From Micrococcaceae bacterium Sec5.8 (lineage in GTDB: Bacteria > Actinomycetota > Actinomycetes > Actinomycetales > Micrococcaceae), in the NCBI GenBank assembly GCA_039636775.1, contig CP143429.1:3472001-3536000 (forward strand): 64,000 nucleotides of DNA. The letters are read 5' to 3'. A program made the translations under genes and the position numbers. The stretch's first letter is position 1. Every line of letters starts with the position of its first letter. Positions 24,383 to 34,145 of the stretch are shown here, piece after piece. Below the pieces are notes generated by a model. That model searched no databases. It saw nothing but the letters and a program-made list of their open reading frames with translations, and was not told the origin of the DNA.

Positions 24383-26419
24383 TTAAACCTCCGCCACCGG
24401 CGCCGCGAACTGCGCCGCGTACAGCGCGGCATACGCCCCGCCGGCCTCCAACAAGGACGCGTGATTGCCCTGCTCCACGATCTGCCCGGCCTCCATCACC
24501 AGGATGAGGTCGGCGTCGCGGATGGTGGAGAGCCGGTGCGCGATGACGAAGCTGGTCCGGTCCGAGCGCAGCGCACTCATGGCCTTTTGCACCAGCACCT
24601 CAGTGCGGGTGTCCACCGAGCTGGTGGCCTCGTCCAGGATCAGCACCGACGGCCGGGCCAGGAACGCCCGGGCAATCGTCAGCAGCTGCTTCTCCCCCGC
24701 GGACACGTTGGCGCCCTCGTCGTCGAGCACGGTGTCGTATCCCTCCGGCAGGGACCGGACGAACCGGTCCACGTACGTCGCCTTCGCCGCCTCAAGGATC
24801 TCTGCCTCGGAAGCACCGGGCCGGCCGTAGGCGATGTTGTCCCGGATGGTGCCGCCGAACAGCCACGTATCCTGCAGCACCATGCCCATCCGCGAGCGCA
24901 GCTCGTTGCGGGTCATCGCGGTGACGTCAACGCCGTCGAGCGTGATTTTCCCGGCGTCGAGTTCGTAGAACCGCATCATCAGGTTCACCAGCGTGGTCTT
25001 CCCGGCCCCGGTCGGACCGACAATCGCCACGGTCTGCCCGGGCTCGGCCACAAGGCTCAGCTCGGAGATCAGCGGCTTGTCCGGCGTGTAGGCAAAGGAC
25101 ACGTCCTCGAACACCAGCCGTCCGCGCTTGGACTCCGGCGCGGTCCCGGGAACAGGATCGGCCGACTGCTCTTCGGTGTCCAACAGCTCGAACACCCGCT
25201 CGGCCGAGGCCACCCCGGACTGCAGCAGGTTCGCCATCGAGCCCAGCTGGGCCAGCGGCTGGGTGAACTGGCGCGCGTACTGGATGAACGCCTGCACATC
25301 GCCAAGCTGCATGGCCCCGGACGCCACCTGCAGCCCGCCCACCACGGCGATCCCCACATAGACAAGGTTCCCGATGAACGTCATGGCCGGCATGATCAGC
25401 CCGGAAATGAACTGCGCGCCGAAGCTGGCCTGGTACAGCTCCGCGTTCTTCTGCCGGAACCGCTCCTCCACCTCACGCTGCCGGCCGAACACCTTCACCA
25501 GCGCATGCCCGGTGTAGGTCTCCTCGATCTGGCCGTTTAGTTCCCCGGTGTGCTTCCACTGCGCCACGAACAGCTTCTGCGAGCGCTTGGCGATCAGCGC
25601 GGTGGTCACCAGCGTCAGCGGAATGGTGACCAGCGCAATCAGCGCCAGCGTGGGCGAGAGGATGAACATCATCACCAGCACCCCCAGCACGGTCAGCAGC
25701 GACGTGACTGCCTGGCTGATGGACTGCTGCAGGCTCTGGGAAATGTTGTCGACGTCGTTGGTGACCCGGCTGAGCAGCTCACCGCGCTGCACCGAGTCAA
25801 AGTAGCGCAGCGGGAGCCGGTTGATTTTGGCCTCGATCCGCTCACGCAGCCGGAACACGGTGCGCTGCACCACGCCGTTGAGCACGTACGCCTGCACCCA
25901 GCTGAACGCCGACGCCAGCACGTACAGCACCAAAGCCCACAACAGCACGTTGGACAGCGCGGCGAAGTCGATTCCGATGCCCGGCGTCAGCGTCATGGCG
26001 CTGAGCATGTCCGCTTTCTGGCCCTCCCCGGCGGCGCGCAGCTGGGTGATCAGCTGCTCCTTGCTCACCCCGGCGGGGAGCTGTTTGGACACGACGCCGG
26101 CGAAGATCAGGTTGGTGCCCTCACCGAGCAGCCGCGGCCCGATCACGGAGAACGCCACGCTCACCACCGCGAGCGCCAGGACCAGTATCAGCCAGAGCCG
26201 CTCTGGCCGGAGCTGGCCCAGCAGCCGTTTGGCGGACGGGACGAAGTTCATCGCCTTTTCCGCGGGCACGTTCATCCCCGCGAACGGTCCGCCGTGGCCG
26301 GGGCCGCCGCGCGGACGGGGAATACGTTCGACGGCGGGAGCCCCGCCGGGTGCCCCGGCCCCGCCGCGGGCCTGCCCGTCGGCTGCGGCCTGCGGGCCGG
26401 CGCGGTGCGGAGCGCTCAT
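24383..26419 (-). CDS. ABC exporter half-transporter with canonical ATPase site
   Basis: 678 aa. A Pro/Gly-rich cytoplasmic N-terminus (~70 residues) precedes a six-helix exporter domain and a nucleotide-binding domain: GPTGAGKTT Walker A, VSAGEKQ in place of the LSGGQ signature, LILDEATSSVD Walker B with the catalytic Glu, and AHRLST switch His. Its start overlaps the stop of the partner gene by ATGA, so the two are co-translated and probably form a heterodimeric multidrug- or lipid-type exporter. The altered signature would sit in the degenerate site. Confidence 0.92.
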   Translation of the reverse strand: MSAPHRAGPQAAADGQARGGAGAPGGAPAVERIPRPRGGPGHGGPFAGMNVPAEKAMNFVPSAKRLLGQLRPERLWLILVLALAVVSVAFSVIGPRLLGEGTNLIFAGVVSKQLPAGVSKEQLITQLRAAGEGQKADMLSAMTLTPGIGIDFAALSNVLLWALVLYVLASAFSWVQAYVLNGVVQRTVFRLRERIEAKINRLPLRYFDSVQRGELLSRVTNDVDNISQSLQQSISQAVTSLLTVLGVLVMMFILSPTLALIALVTIPLTLVTTALIAKRSQKLFVAQWKHTGELNGQIEETYTGHALVKVFGRQREVEERFRQKNAELYQASFGAQFISGLIMPAMTFIGNLVYVGIAVVGGLQVASGAMQLGDVQAFIQYARQFTQPLAQLGSMANLLQSGVASAERVFELLDTEEQSADPVPGTAPESKRGRLVFEDVSFAYTPDKPLISELSLVAEPGQTVAIVGPTGAGKTTLVNLMMRFYELDAGKITLDGVDVTAMTRNELRSRMGMVLQDTWLFGGTIRDNIAYGRPGASEAEILEAAKATYVDRFVRSLPEGYDTVLDDEGANVSAGEKQLLTIARAFLARPSVLILDEATSSVDTRTEVLVQKAMSALRSDRTSFVIAHRLSTIRDADLILVMEAGQIVEQGNHASLLEAGGAYAALYAAQFAAPVAEV

Positions 26420-28155
26420 GCCGCTTCCTCCGCTGCGAGCTGGGAATTCACAATCTCCTGGTACGTCTCCGAGGCCTCCAACAGCTCCTCGTGCGTGCCG
26501 TGCGCCACGATCCTGCCGTCGTCGAGCACCAGGATCTGGTCCGCATCCACGATGCTGGACACCCGCTGGGCGATGATCACCAGGGTGGCGCCGGCCGTGT
26601 GCCGCTGCAGTGCTTGCCGGAGCCGGGCATCCGTGGCGGTGTCCAGCGAGGAGAACGAGTCGTCAAAGATGTAGAGTTCGGGCCGTTTCACCAGGGCACG
26701 GGCGATCGCGATCCGCTGCCGCTGCCCGCCGGAGACGTTGGTGCCACCCTGGGAAATGGGCGCGTCGAGTCCGCCCTCCATTTCCCGGACGAAGTCCTCG
26801 GCCTGGGCAATGGCGAGCGCCTGCCAGAGTTCGTCCTCGGTGGCGTCGGGTTTGCCGTAGAGCAGGTTGCTGCGGACCGTGCCGGAGAACAGGTAGGGCT
26901 TTTGCGGGACCAGGCCGATGTGGCCCCAGAGCAGATCCGGATGCAGTTCCCGGACGTCCACGCCGTCGATCCGCACCGCACCGGAGGTGGCGTCGAACAG
27001 GCGCGGCATGAGGTTCACCAGGGTGGTCTTACCGGAGCCGGTGGCACCGATGATCGCCGTGGTCTGCCCGGCGCGGGCGGTGAAGCTGATGCCGGCGAGG
27101 ACTGGCTGCTCGGCACCCGGGTAGGCGAATCCGACGTCGCGCATTTCGAGTTCGCCGCGGCCGGTCCGGCCGGAGAAGTCCAGCGGGTGCTCCGGCGGCC
27201 GGACGCTGGATTCCGTGCCCAGCACCTGGCCGATCCGGTCGGCGGAGACGGCGGCGCGGGGGATCATGATGGCCATGAAGGTGGCCATCATGACGGACAT
27301 CAGAATCTGCATAAGGTAGCTCAGAAACGCGATCATGGTGCCCACCTGCATGGACCCGTCCTGGATCCGGAACGCGCCGAACCAGATCACCGCAACGGAC
27401 GAGACGTTCAGCACCAGCATGACGGCGGGGAAGGCGAGGGCCATCAGCCGGCCGGTGCGCAGGGCGGTGTCCGTGACGTCCTCGTTGGCCCGGGCAAACC
27501 GGGCGGTTTCGATGTCCTCGCGAACGAAGGCGCGGACCACGCGGATGCCGGTGAGCTGTTCGCGGAGCACCCGGTTCACGGTGTCGATCCGGGTCTGCAT
27601 GAGCCGGAACAGCGGCACCATCCGGATGATGATCAGCCCCACCGCCACCAGCAGCACCGGAACGCTGACAGCGATCAGCCAGGACAGCTGCACGTCCTGC
27701 CGGATCGCCATGATCACCCCGCCGACGCTGAGCATGGGCGCGGTGACCATGAGCGTGGCGGACATGAGCACCAGCTGCTGGACTTGCTGCACGTCGTTGG
27801 TGGAGCGGGTGATCAGGCTGGGCGCGCCAAAGCGGGTTACTTCCTGTTCGGAGAAGGCCGCCACCCGGCTGAAGATCGCGCCGCGCACGTCCCGGCCCAG
27901 CGCCATCGCGGCCTTCGCGCCAAAGTACACGGCGGCGATGGCGCAGATGATTTGCAGCAGGGTCACCAGCAGCATCACGCCGCCGGTGCGCAGGATGTAG
28001 TCCGTGTCCCCCCGCGCCACGCCCTGGTCGATGATGTCCGCGTTCAGGGTGGGCAGGTACAGCGAGGCGATGGATTGCGCCAGCTGGAAGACGACGACGG
28101 CGAGCAGCAACCGCCGCTGCGGCCTCAGGTATTCGAGGAGCAGTTTCCAGAGCAT
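26416..28155 (-). CDS. ABC exporter half-transporter with degenerate ATPase site
   Basis: 579 aa, first gene of the pair. Six-helix domain, then Walker A GATGSGKTT, canonical signature NVSGGQRQR, Walker B YIFDDSFSSLD in which Asp replaces the catalytic Glu, and AQRVSS in which Gln replaces the switch His. This is the standard pattern of heterodimeric exporters with one inactive and one active ATP site. No substrate gene is adjacent, so what it exports is unknown. Confidence 0.92.
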   Translation of the reverse strand: MLWKLLLEYLRPQRRLLLAVVVFQLAQSIASLYLPTLNADIIDQGVARGDTDYILRTGGVMLLVTLLQIICAIAAVYFGAKAAMALGRDVRGAIFSRVAAFSEQEVTRFGAPSLITRSTNDVQQVQQLVLMSATLMVTAPMLSVGGVIMAIRQDVQLSWLIAVSVPVLLVAVGLIIIRMVPLFRLMQTRIDTVNRVLREQLTGIRVVRAFVREDIETARFARANEDVTDTALRTGRLMALAFPAVMLVLNVSSVAVIWFGAFRIQDGSMQVGTMIAFLSYLMQILMSVMMATFMAIMIPRAAVSADRIGQVLGTESSVRPPEHPLDFSGRTGRGELEMRDVGFAYPGAEQPVLAGISFTARAGQTTAIIGATGSGKTTLVNLMPRLFDATSGAVRIDGVDVRELHPDLLWGHIGLVPQKPYLFSGTVRSNLLYGKPDATEDELWQALAIAQAEDFVREMEGGLDAPISQGGTNVSGGQRQRIAIARALVKRPELYIFDDSFSSLDTATDARLRQALQRHTAGATLVIIAQRVSSIVDADQILVLDDGRIVAHGTHEELLEASETYQEIVNSQLAAEEAA

Positions 28156-28258
28156 CCGTACTCCAAGCCACGTGTCACGCAGAGTGATTTGAAGGTCAGT
28201 TTACGTCGGGATGCTGGGAGCGGAACCGGTTCCTCTCAGGGCGGATCCGGGTTGGATC

Positions 28259-29245
28259 TCAATCGACGGCGGCGCGGACGTCGCCCTCGTCGTGCCCGTC
28301 CTCCTTCTTGCCGAACGGCAGTACTTTGAGCAGCGGGTGCAGGATAGCCAGGACGACGAGGCCCCAGGCGAGACCAAGGACGGCCGAGCACAGGGTGTTC
28401 ACGAGCCAGGCCAGGAAGCCGCCCACCACCGGAATCCCGGCGAAAGGAGCTTCGAGGGCATGGACCAGGTCGTACAGCAGATGCCAGCCGAGGTCGTAGG
28501 CCCCCTGCAGCATGATGTGACCGCCCACCCACAGCATGGCGATCGTCCCGATCAGGGTGATGGCGGACAGCACGGCGGGCATCCCCTTGACGAGCAGTTC
28601 GCCGAAGCGCTGGGAGCCCGCGGACTCCTTGGTGGTCAGGTGCAGGCCGATGTCGTCCATTTTGACGATAAGTGCGACGGCGCCGTACACGGCCACGGTG
28701 ATCACGAGCGCCACAACCACCAGGATGACCGCCCGGACCCACAGTGACTCGGCGGACACCTCGTTCATCGCGATGACCATGATCTCGCAGGAGAGGATGA
28801 AGTCCGTAGTGATCGCGCCCTTGGTGACCTTGGCCTCCGCCTCCGGGCCCCGGTCGACCGCCGGCGTCTCTTCATCGGCCTCGTGGTGGCCGCGGAGCTT
28901 GTGCCAGACTTTCTCGGCACCCTCATAGCAGAGGTAGGTGCCGCCCAGCATAAGGATGAACGGAATGACCCCCGGGATGAAGGCGCTGATGATCAGCAGC
29001 GCCGGCAGGATGATCAAAAGTTTGTTTCGCAGCGAGCCCCAGAAGATCCGCTTGATCATCGGCAGCTCGCGGGACGGGTCCGCCCCGGACACGTACTGCG
29101 GCGTGACGGCGGCGTCGTCAATGACCACGCCCGCGGCCTTGGCCCCCGCCTTGGCCGCTCCGGCTGCGACATCGTCCACCGAGGCGGCCGCAATCCGGGC
29201 CAGGGCTGCGATGTCGTCCAGCAGGGCAACGAGACCGCCGCTCAC
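28259..29245 (-). CDS. DUF808 (YedI-like) membrane protein
   Basis: 328 aa. It begins MSGGLVALLDDIAALARIAA, the hallmark of the DUF808 family, followed by conserved KRIFWGSLRNKLLIILPALL, FILMLGGTYLCYEGAEKVWH and about six further hydrophobic helices. It is an integral membrane protein of unknown function. It stands alone on this strand behind the exporter genes, with 103 nt between. Confidence 0.88.
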   Translation of the reverse strand: MSGGLVALLDDIAALARIAAASVDDVAAGAAKAGAKAAGVVIDDAAVTPQYVSGADPSRELPMIKRIFWGSLRNKLLIILPALLIISAFIPGVIPFILMLGGTYLCYEGAEKVWHKLRGHHEADEETPAVDRGPEAEAKVTKGAITTDFILSCEIMVIAMNEVSAESLWVRAVILVVVALVITVAVYGAVALIVKMDDIGLHLTTKESAGSQRFGELLVKGMPAVLSAITLIGTIAMLWVGGHIMLQGAYDLGWHLLYDLVHALEAPFAGIPVVGGFLAWLVNTLCSAVLGLAWGLVVLAILHPLLKVLPFGKKEDGHDEGDVRAAVD

Positions 29246-29476
29246 AGCTCACTTCCGGACTGCTTGAGAGCGTACGGCTGGACGAAATTGCCTCGGTCTA
29301 GGCGCGTGATTGGCATGCTCAAATTATATGGTGGCGCGCAGCCCGTCGACGCGGGACCTGGACCGGGCCGGCTCGGTCGCGTGAAGAGCATGAACATCAG
29401 ACGTGAGAATGCCGGCATCGCCGCCGGACGGTCAGGGCCGCAGCGAACTTTTGGAGTACATCCACCCCGCGATGAC

Positions 29477-30397
29477 TCAGCCGCCCAGCACCACGTTCAC
29501 CGGCGGTTCGCCCGCGAGCATGAGCTCGATCTGGCGCTGCAGCAACTTCCCCATCCGCGGACGCATGGCCGCGCTGGCTCCGCCGACGTGCGGGCTGATG
29601 ATGACCCCGGGGGTGGTCCACAGCGGGTGGTCCTGCGGCAGCGGCTCGGGGTCGGTGACATCCAGCGCCGCGCGGATCCGGCCGGCGGCGGTGTGCTTGA
29701 CCAGGGCAGCGGTGTCCGCGACCGGGCCGCGGGCCATGTTCACCAGCAGGGCGCCGTCGGGCATGGCGGCAAGGAAGGCGTCGTCGATCAGGTGCCGGGT
29801 GGCGTCGCTGAGCGGCACCACCACGATCACGATACCGTGTTCCGGGAGCAGGCTGTGCAGTTCGTCGATGCCGTGGACGGGGCCGCGGGCATCGGTCCGT
29901 GCCGTGCGGGCCACCCGGGTCACGGTGGTTTCGAACGGCAGCAGCCGGTCCTCGATGGCTTTGCCGACGCCGCCATAGCCCACGATCAGCACGCGCTGGT
30001 CCGCGAGGCTGGCGGTGGGGCGGGCCTCCCAGCGTCCGTCCTGCTGGTTGTGCAGCAGCCGCGGGAGCTCGCGCTGGCTGGCGAGGACCAGAGCGAGGGC
30101 CAGTTCGGCGGTGGAGGTTTCGTGGACGGTGGCGGCGTTGGCGTAGACCCGGCCGGCGGGCAGGAACTCATCCACGCCGTCGTACCCGATCAACTGGCTC
30201 TGCACCAGCGCGGTTTCCACGGCTTCCAGACCGCGCAGGACGGCCGGTCCGCCCAGGTAGGGCGGAACCACGATGTCGAGGCGGGGCCGGGGCGGGTCAC
30301 CGGTCAGGTCCCATTCGAGGATGGTGACGCCGGGGTGGGGCTGAAGGTACTCCCGCAGGCCGGCGTCCGGCAGGCTGACAATGATTGTACTCGGCAT
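29477..30397 (-). CDS. D-isomer-specific 2-hydroxyacid dehydrogenase
   Basis: 306 aa from ATG 30397; the longer in-frame reading upstream is antisense to the serine hydrolase gene. NAD-binding VLIVGYGGVGKAIEDRLLPF, substrate-side ETSTAELALAL, the catalytic Arg in NMARGPVADTAAL, and the terminal His in SPHVGGAS. The likely reaction is NAD(P)H-dependent interconversion of a 2-oxoacid and D-2-hydroxyacid, such as glyoxylate or hydroxypyruvate. Divergent from the serine hydrolase at 30568. Confidence 0.9.
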   Translation of the reverse strand: MPSTIIVSLPDAGLREYLQPHPGVTILEWDLTGDPPRPRLDIVVPPYLGGPAVLRGLEAVETALVQSQLIGYDGVDEFLPAGRVYANAATVHETSTAELALALVLASQRELPRLLHNQQDGRWEARPTASLADQRVLIVGYGGVGKAIEDRLLPFETTVTRVARTARTDARGPVHGIDELHSLLPEHGIVIVVVPLSDATRHLIDDAFLAAMPDGALLVNMARGPVADTAALVKHTAAGRIRAALDVTDPEPLPQDHPLWTTPGVIISPHVGGASAAMRPRMGKLLQRQIELMLAGEPPVNVVLGG

Positions 30398-30567
30398 AGC
30401 TGACAGCCTAGCGGGACGGGCGCGGTGGGCCAGCGCTGGTTGTGATGACCCGGCCCGCGAGACTGCTTCACCTTTGCGTTGACCCGCGCGGTGCGTGGAC
30501 ATGCCCGGCGGCCCGGCATACATTGCAGGAAACCACCCCTTTTGTTTGACCCGGAAGGTCCTGCGCC

Positions 30568-31464
30568 ATGAACTCCTCGGGGCCACCCCGCACGGCCGCA
30601 ACATCCCGCAACGCCCGGGCGGTCCTGGTCTGGGCGGTGACGGTCCTCGTGTTGCTCGGCGTGGCGATTCTCGGCGTCGTCCAGACCGGGCCGGTTCCGG
30701 CGACGGATTTCCTGGCCGGTCCGCAGAAGCCGCGGGAGCAGCCCGCGGCCGCGGAACCGTCGGAGCAGGCCCCGGCAGCCGCCGTCGACCTCGACGCCGA
30801 GATCCGGCGGATCCTTGCCCGGAACTCCGGCTACCGGGTGGGCGTCGCCCTGCTGGACACCCACGGCGGGGAAACGCGCAGCTACGGCGACGCCTCCGAA
30901 TTCGTAGCGGCGAGCACGTCAAAAATCATCACTGCGGCCGCCTACTACCACCTGGTGGAAACGGGCCAGAAGTCGCTGGACGTGCCGCTGGGGAGCTACG
31001 ACGCCGCGTTCCAGGTCAAGGCCATGGTCAACGCCAGCAGCAACGACGCCTGGCTGCTGCTGATGCAGGACATCGGCTACCCCACACTGATTGAGTACGC
31101 CGCGTCGATCGGCATCAGCTACGACCCCGAAGAGAACCTGCTGACACCGGCTGAAATGGCGGGGCTGCTCCGGCAGCTCTCCACCGGCAAACTGCTGAAT
31201 GAGGAGCACACCGCGGAACTGCTGGGCTACATGCAGCAGACCAACAACGAACGGCTCATTCCCGCCGCCGTCGGTCCGGACGTCAATGTGCAGCACAAAT
31301 ACGGCGAGGTGGAGGGGTACGTCCACGACGCGGCGCTCCTCAGCTCCGGCGAGCGCTCCTACGCGCTGGCCATCTACACCTGGGGCGAGGACAACGAAAG
31401 CGAGGAACGCTTGGCCCTGATCCACGACCTGACGGCCGTGGTGTCGAAGGCGCTGCTGAGCTAG
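30568..31464 (+). CDS. beta-lactamase-like serine hydrolase, membrane anchored (1)
   Basis: 298 aa. An uncleaved-looking N-terminal helix (residues 17-40) and a Pro/Ala linker lead into a class A beta-lactamase/PBP-like domain. Active-site motifs: S116-T-S-K119, S157-S-N159 and K244-Y-G246 in place of KTG. The Tyr in the third motif is unusual for a true penicillinase. A close paralogue is 1.3 kb away in reverse orientation (32784-33740). Substrate unknown; cell-wall related is likely. Confidence 0.85.
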   Translation: MNSSGPPRTAATSRNARAVLVWAVTVLVLLGVAILGVVQTGPVPATDFLAGPQKPREQPAAAEPSEQAPAAAVDLDAEIRRILARNSGYRVGVALLDTHGGETRSYGDASEFVAASTSKIITAAAYYHLVETGQKSLDVPLGSYDAAFQVKAMVNASSNDAWLLLMQDIGYPTLIEYAASIGISYDPEENLLTPAEMAGLLRQLSTGKLLNEEHTAELLGYMQQTNNERLIPAAVGPDVNVQHKYGEVEGYVHDAALLSSGERSYALAIYTWGEDNESEERLALIHDLTAVVSKALLS

Positions 31465-31489
31465 CCGGTCCGCTCGGGCTGGATCACGT

Positions 31490-31528
31490 CCCAAGCCCCC
31501 GCTGCAATGGGCGCAGCGGGGGCTTGGG
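31490..31528. terminator. bidirectional intrinsic hairpin
   Basis: A perfect 16-bp stem, 31490-31505 with 31513-31528, and a 7-nt loop between two converging genes. There is no long T-run, but stability alone suggests termination in both directions. Confidence 0.7.
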
Positions 31529-31544
31529 CATTCGGGAACCGGTG

Positions 31545-31712
31545 TTAGCGGCCGAAGATCTTGGCGAAGAAGCCGGTCTTGGTGGCGACGTCACCCTCGT
31601 GGCCCTTGCAGCGGTCGGCGCTCTTGACGCCCCGCATGACCTGGTCAACGTGCTGGCCGCAGCCAGCCCAGGTGGTCTTACCGCACTTCTTGCATGCAAC
31701 CTGTCGGCACAT
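31545..31712 (-). CDS. 55-aa Cys-rich putative metal-binding protein
   Basis: Start ATG 31712 with AAGGAG upstream. It reads MCRQVACKKCGKTTWAGCGQ, then HVDQVMRGV and CKGH. Cysteines at 2, 7, 10, 18 and 35 and histidines at 21 and 38 give a zinc-ribbon-like or soft-metal site. Similar short proteins are common and uncharacterised in Actinobacteria (from memory). A CsoR-like palindrome sits 35 nt upstream, hinting at copper- or persulfide-responsive control. Confidence 0.8.
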   Translation of the reverse strand: MCRQVACKKCGKTTWAGCGQHVDQVMRGVKSADRCKGHEGDVATKTGFFAKIFGR

Positions 31713-31746
31713 CTGGTTCTCCTTGGGTAGGTTCGTCCCCTCAATG

Positions 31747-31762
31747 ATACCCCCTGGGGTAT
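31747..31762 (-). promoter_or_regulatory. CsoR/CstR-like operator
   Basis: ATACCCC-CT-GGGGTAT, a perfect 7-bp inverted repeat with a 2-nt centre, typical of the G-tract operators of CsoR-family repressors (copper or persulfide sensors). It lies 35 nt before the 55-aa Cys-rich gene and 133 nt before the divergent hydrolase. No csoR gene is in the window. Confidence 0.6.
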
Positions 31763-31864
31763 GTGAATGGAAAATGCCGGGAACACCACGTTGCCGGCCG
31801 GCGTTGGTTCCGTACAGTGGCACATCCAGCGGCAGCACCGCCGGGCCGCTCCCGCACCACCTGA

Positions 31865-32731
<867 letters not shown>

Positions 32732-32783
32732 CTCCCCCGTCCCGAGCTGACGGCGGAGGCCGTGCCGCTGAAGCACCTGACCT

Positions 32784-33740
32784 TTAGAACAGGGCTTCGA
32801 CGACGGCCTCCGTCACCTCGTGGATGACGCCGGTCCGTTCCGGGACGCTGCTGAGGTCCGCGCCTTTGGTGTAAACCACCAGGGCGTAGGCGGTACCGTC
32901 CCGGGCGAGGATGCCGGCGTCGTGCAGTTCCCCCTCCAGCAGGCCGTACTTGTGGAACACGGTGATACCGGGGGGTGTGGCCGCCGGGATGAGGGTCTCG
33001 TCGTTGGTGTTCTGCATATAGCCCAGCAGCTGGGCGGTGTTGGCCGGTTCCAGCAGCGTTCCCGAGTAGAGCCCGGCGAGGATCCGGGCCATGTCCGCGG
33101 GGGTGAGCTCGTTGCCTTCGGGGTTGTAGTCCACGCCCATCGAGGCGGCATACTCCGTCAGCTCCTCGTAGCCCACGGCGTCCATGATCAGTGACCAGGA
33201 GTCGTTGTCGCTGTGCTGGATCATTTCCTGCAGCTGGAAGCCCGCGGTGTAGGCCCCCAGCGGATCATCGAGCGAGGCCCCTCCGGTTTCCACCAGATGG
33301 TAGTACGCCTCGGCGGCCAGAACCTTGGCTGTGCTCGCGGCGACGAAGGCCCCGTCCACACCGTAGTGATGCACGGCTCCGGCCGCTTGCCCTCCGTCCG
33401 ACAGATCAAGGAGTGCGACGCCGATCTCGTAGTCGCTGGCGCCTTCGATGATGGCGTCGATCCGGGCGTCCAGCTCCGGATCCACGGCCGCCACATCCGA
33501 CGCCGGCACAGACGCGGGGCTGCCCGTTCCACCGTTTGACGGGGCACCGGCCTGCCCGGAGTTTGCAGGCCGGGACTGCGTGGCGGAGTGAATGCCGACA
33601 CCGAGCGCCACAGCCAGGACGGCGGCGCAGACCGCCAGCAAGGCTGCCCGGGCGCGGCGGAACGCCCGGGTCCGCGGCCGTCGGGTCAGACCGCTACTGC
33701 CGGGACGGCTTCTGCGCTGCTGCGGGGTGGTCTCGTCCAT
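32784..33740 (-). CDS. beta-lactamase-like serine hydrolase, membrane anchored (2)
   Basis: 318 aa with a basic cytoplasmic N-terminus, one transmembrane helix (about 32-50), a Gly/Ser/Pro linker and a class A-like domain: S136-T-A-K139, HSDND and HKYG. It shares long stretches with the protein at 30568 (EAYYHLVETG, EYAASMG, QLLGYMQ), so the two arose by duplication, now well diverged. The pair flanks the Cys-rich gene and the esterase. Confidence 0.85.
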   Translation of the reverse strand: MDETTPQQRRSRPGSSGLTRRPRTRAFRRARAALLAVCAAVLAVALGVGIHSATQSRPANSGQAGAPSNGGTGSPASVPASDVAAVDPELDARIDAIIEGASDYEIGVALLDLSDGGQAAGAVHHYGVDGAFVAASTAKVLAAEAYYHLVETGGASLDDPLGAYTAGFQLQEMIQHSDNDSWSLIMDAVGYEELTEYAASMGVDYNPEGNELTPADMARILAGLYSGTLLEPANTAQLLGYMQNTNDETLIPAATPPGITVFHKYGLLEGELHDAGILARDGTAYALVVYTKGADLSSVPERTGVIHEVTEAVVEALF

Positions 33741-33808
33741 AAATGCCTAAGCTAGCCAGTCAGCTGTGCCGGAGCTATGAAACAACGGTCCGGCACAGCG
33801 GCGGCCGG

Positions 33809-34048
33809 TCAGATCCGGTCATCCCAGGTACCGGCGTCGGCGGCGTCTTCCGGTTTGTCCTCCGCCTCCGGAGCGCCGGAACCGACATAGGCGGCCGGAA
33901 CCGTCCCGGCGGCCTGGGTCAGCTGGTCCTCGCGGATGTTCCCGCCCTGACCGGGTTCGGCGTGCGGCTGGCGGACTTCGACGGCGTCCGGGTCCCCGGG
34001 ACCGCGCAGGTCTGCGGGGTCGGTGCCGGGTTCGTTCGGATCATTCAT
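33809..34048 (-). CDS. small acidic hydrophilic protein
   Basis: 79 aa from ATG 34048 with AAAGGCAATG upstream. It is rich in Asp, Glu, Pro, Gly and Ala with no hydrophobic segment (MNDPNEPGTDPADLRGPGDP at the start, AGTWDDRI at the end) and probably disordered. No family recognised. Its codon use is like its neighbours, which supports it being real. Confidence 0.55.
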   Translation of the reverse strand: MNDPNEPGTDPADLRGPGDPDAVEVRQPHAEPGQGGNIREDQLTQAAGTVPAAYVGSGAPEAEDKPEDAADAGTWDDRI

Positions 34049-34145
34049 GCCATTGCCTTTCGTCCGAGGGTGGGTCTCTTCCCACACTAACGTGCCGGGC
34101 ACTGCGGACACCGGACGCACCTGCGGCAGATAACGCCCCGGGACT

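Noticed and set aside
26350..28329. 659-codon plus-strand frame opposite the ABC gene
   Set aside because: Very His/Asp/Gln-rich composition typical of antisense to a hydrophobic gene; no motif.
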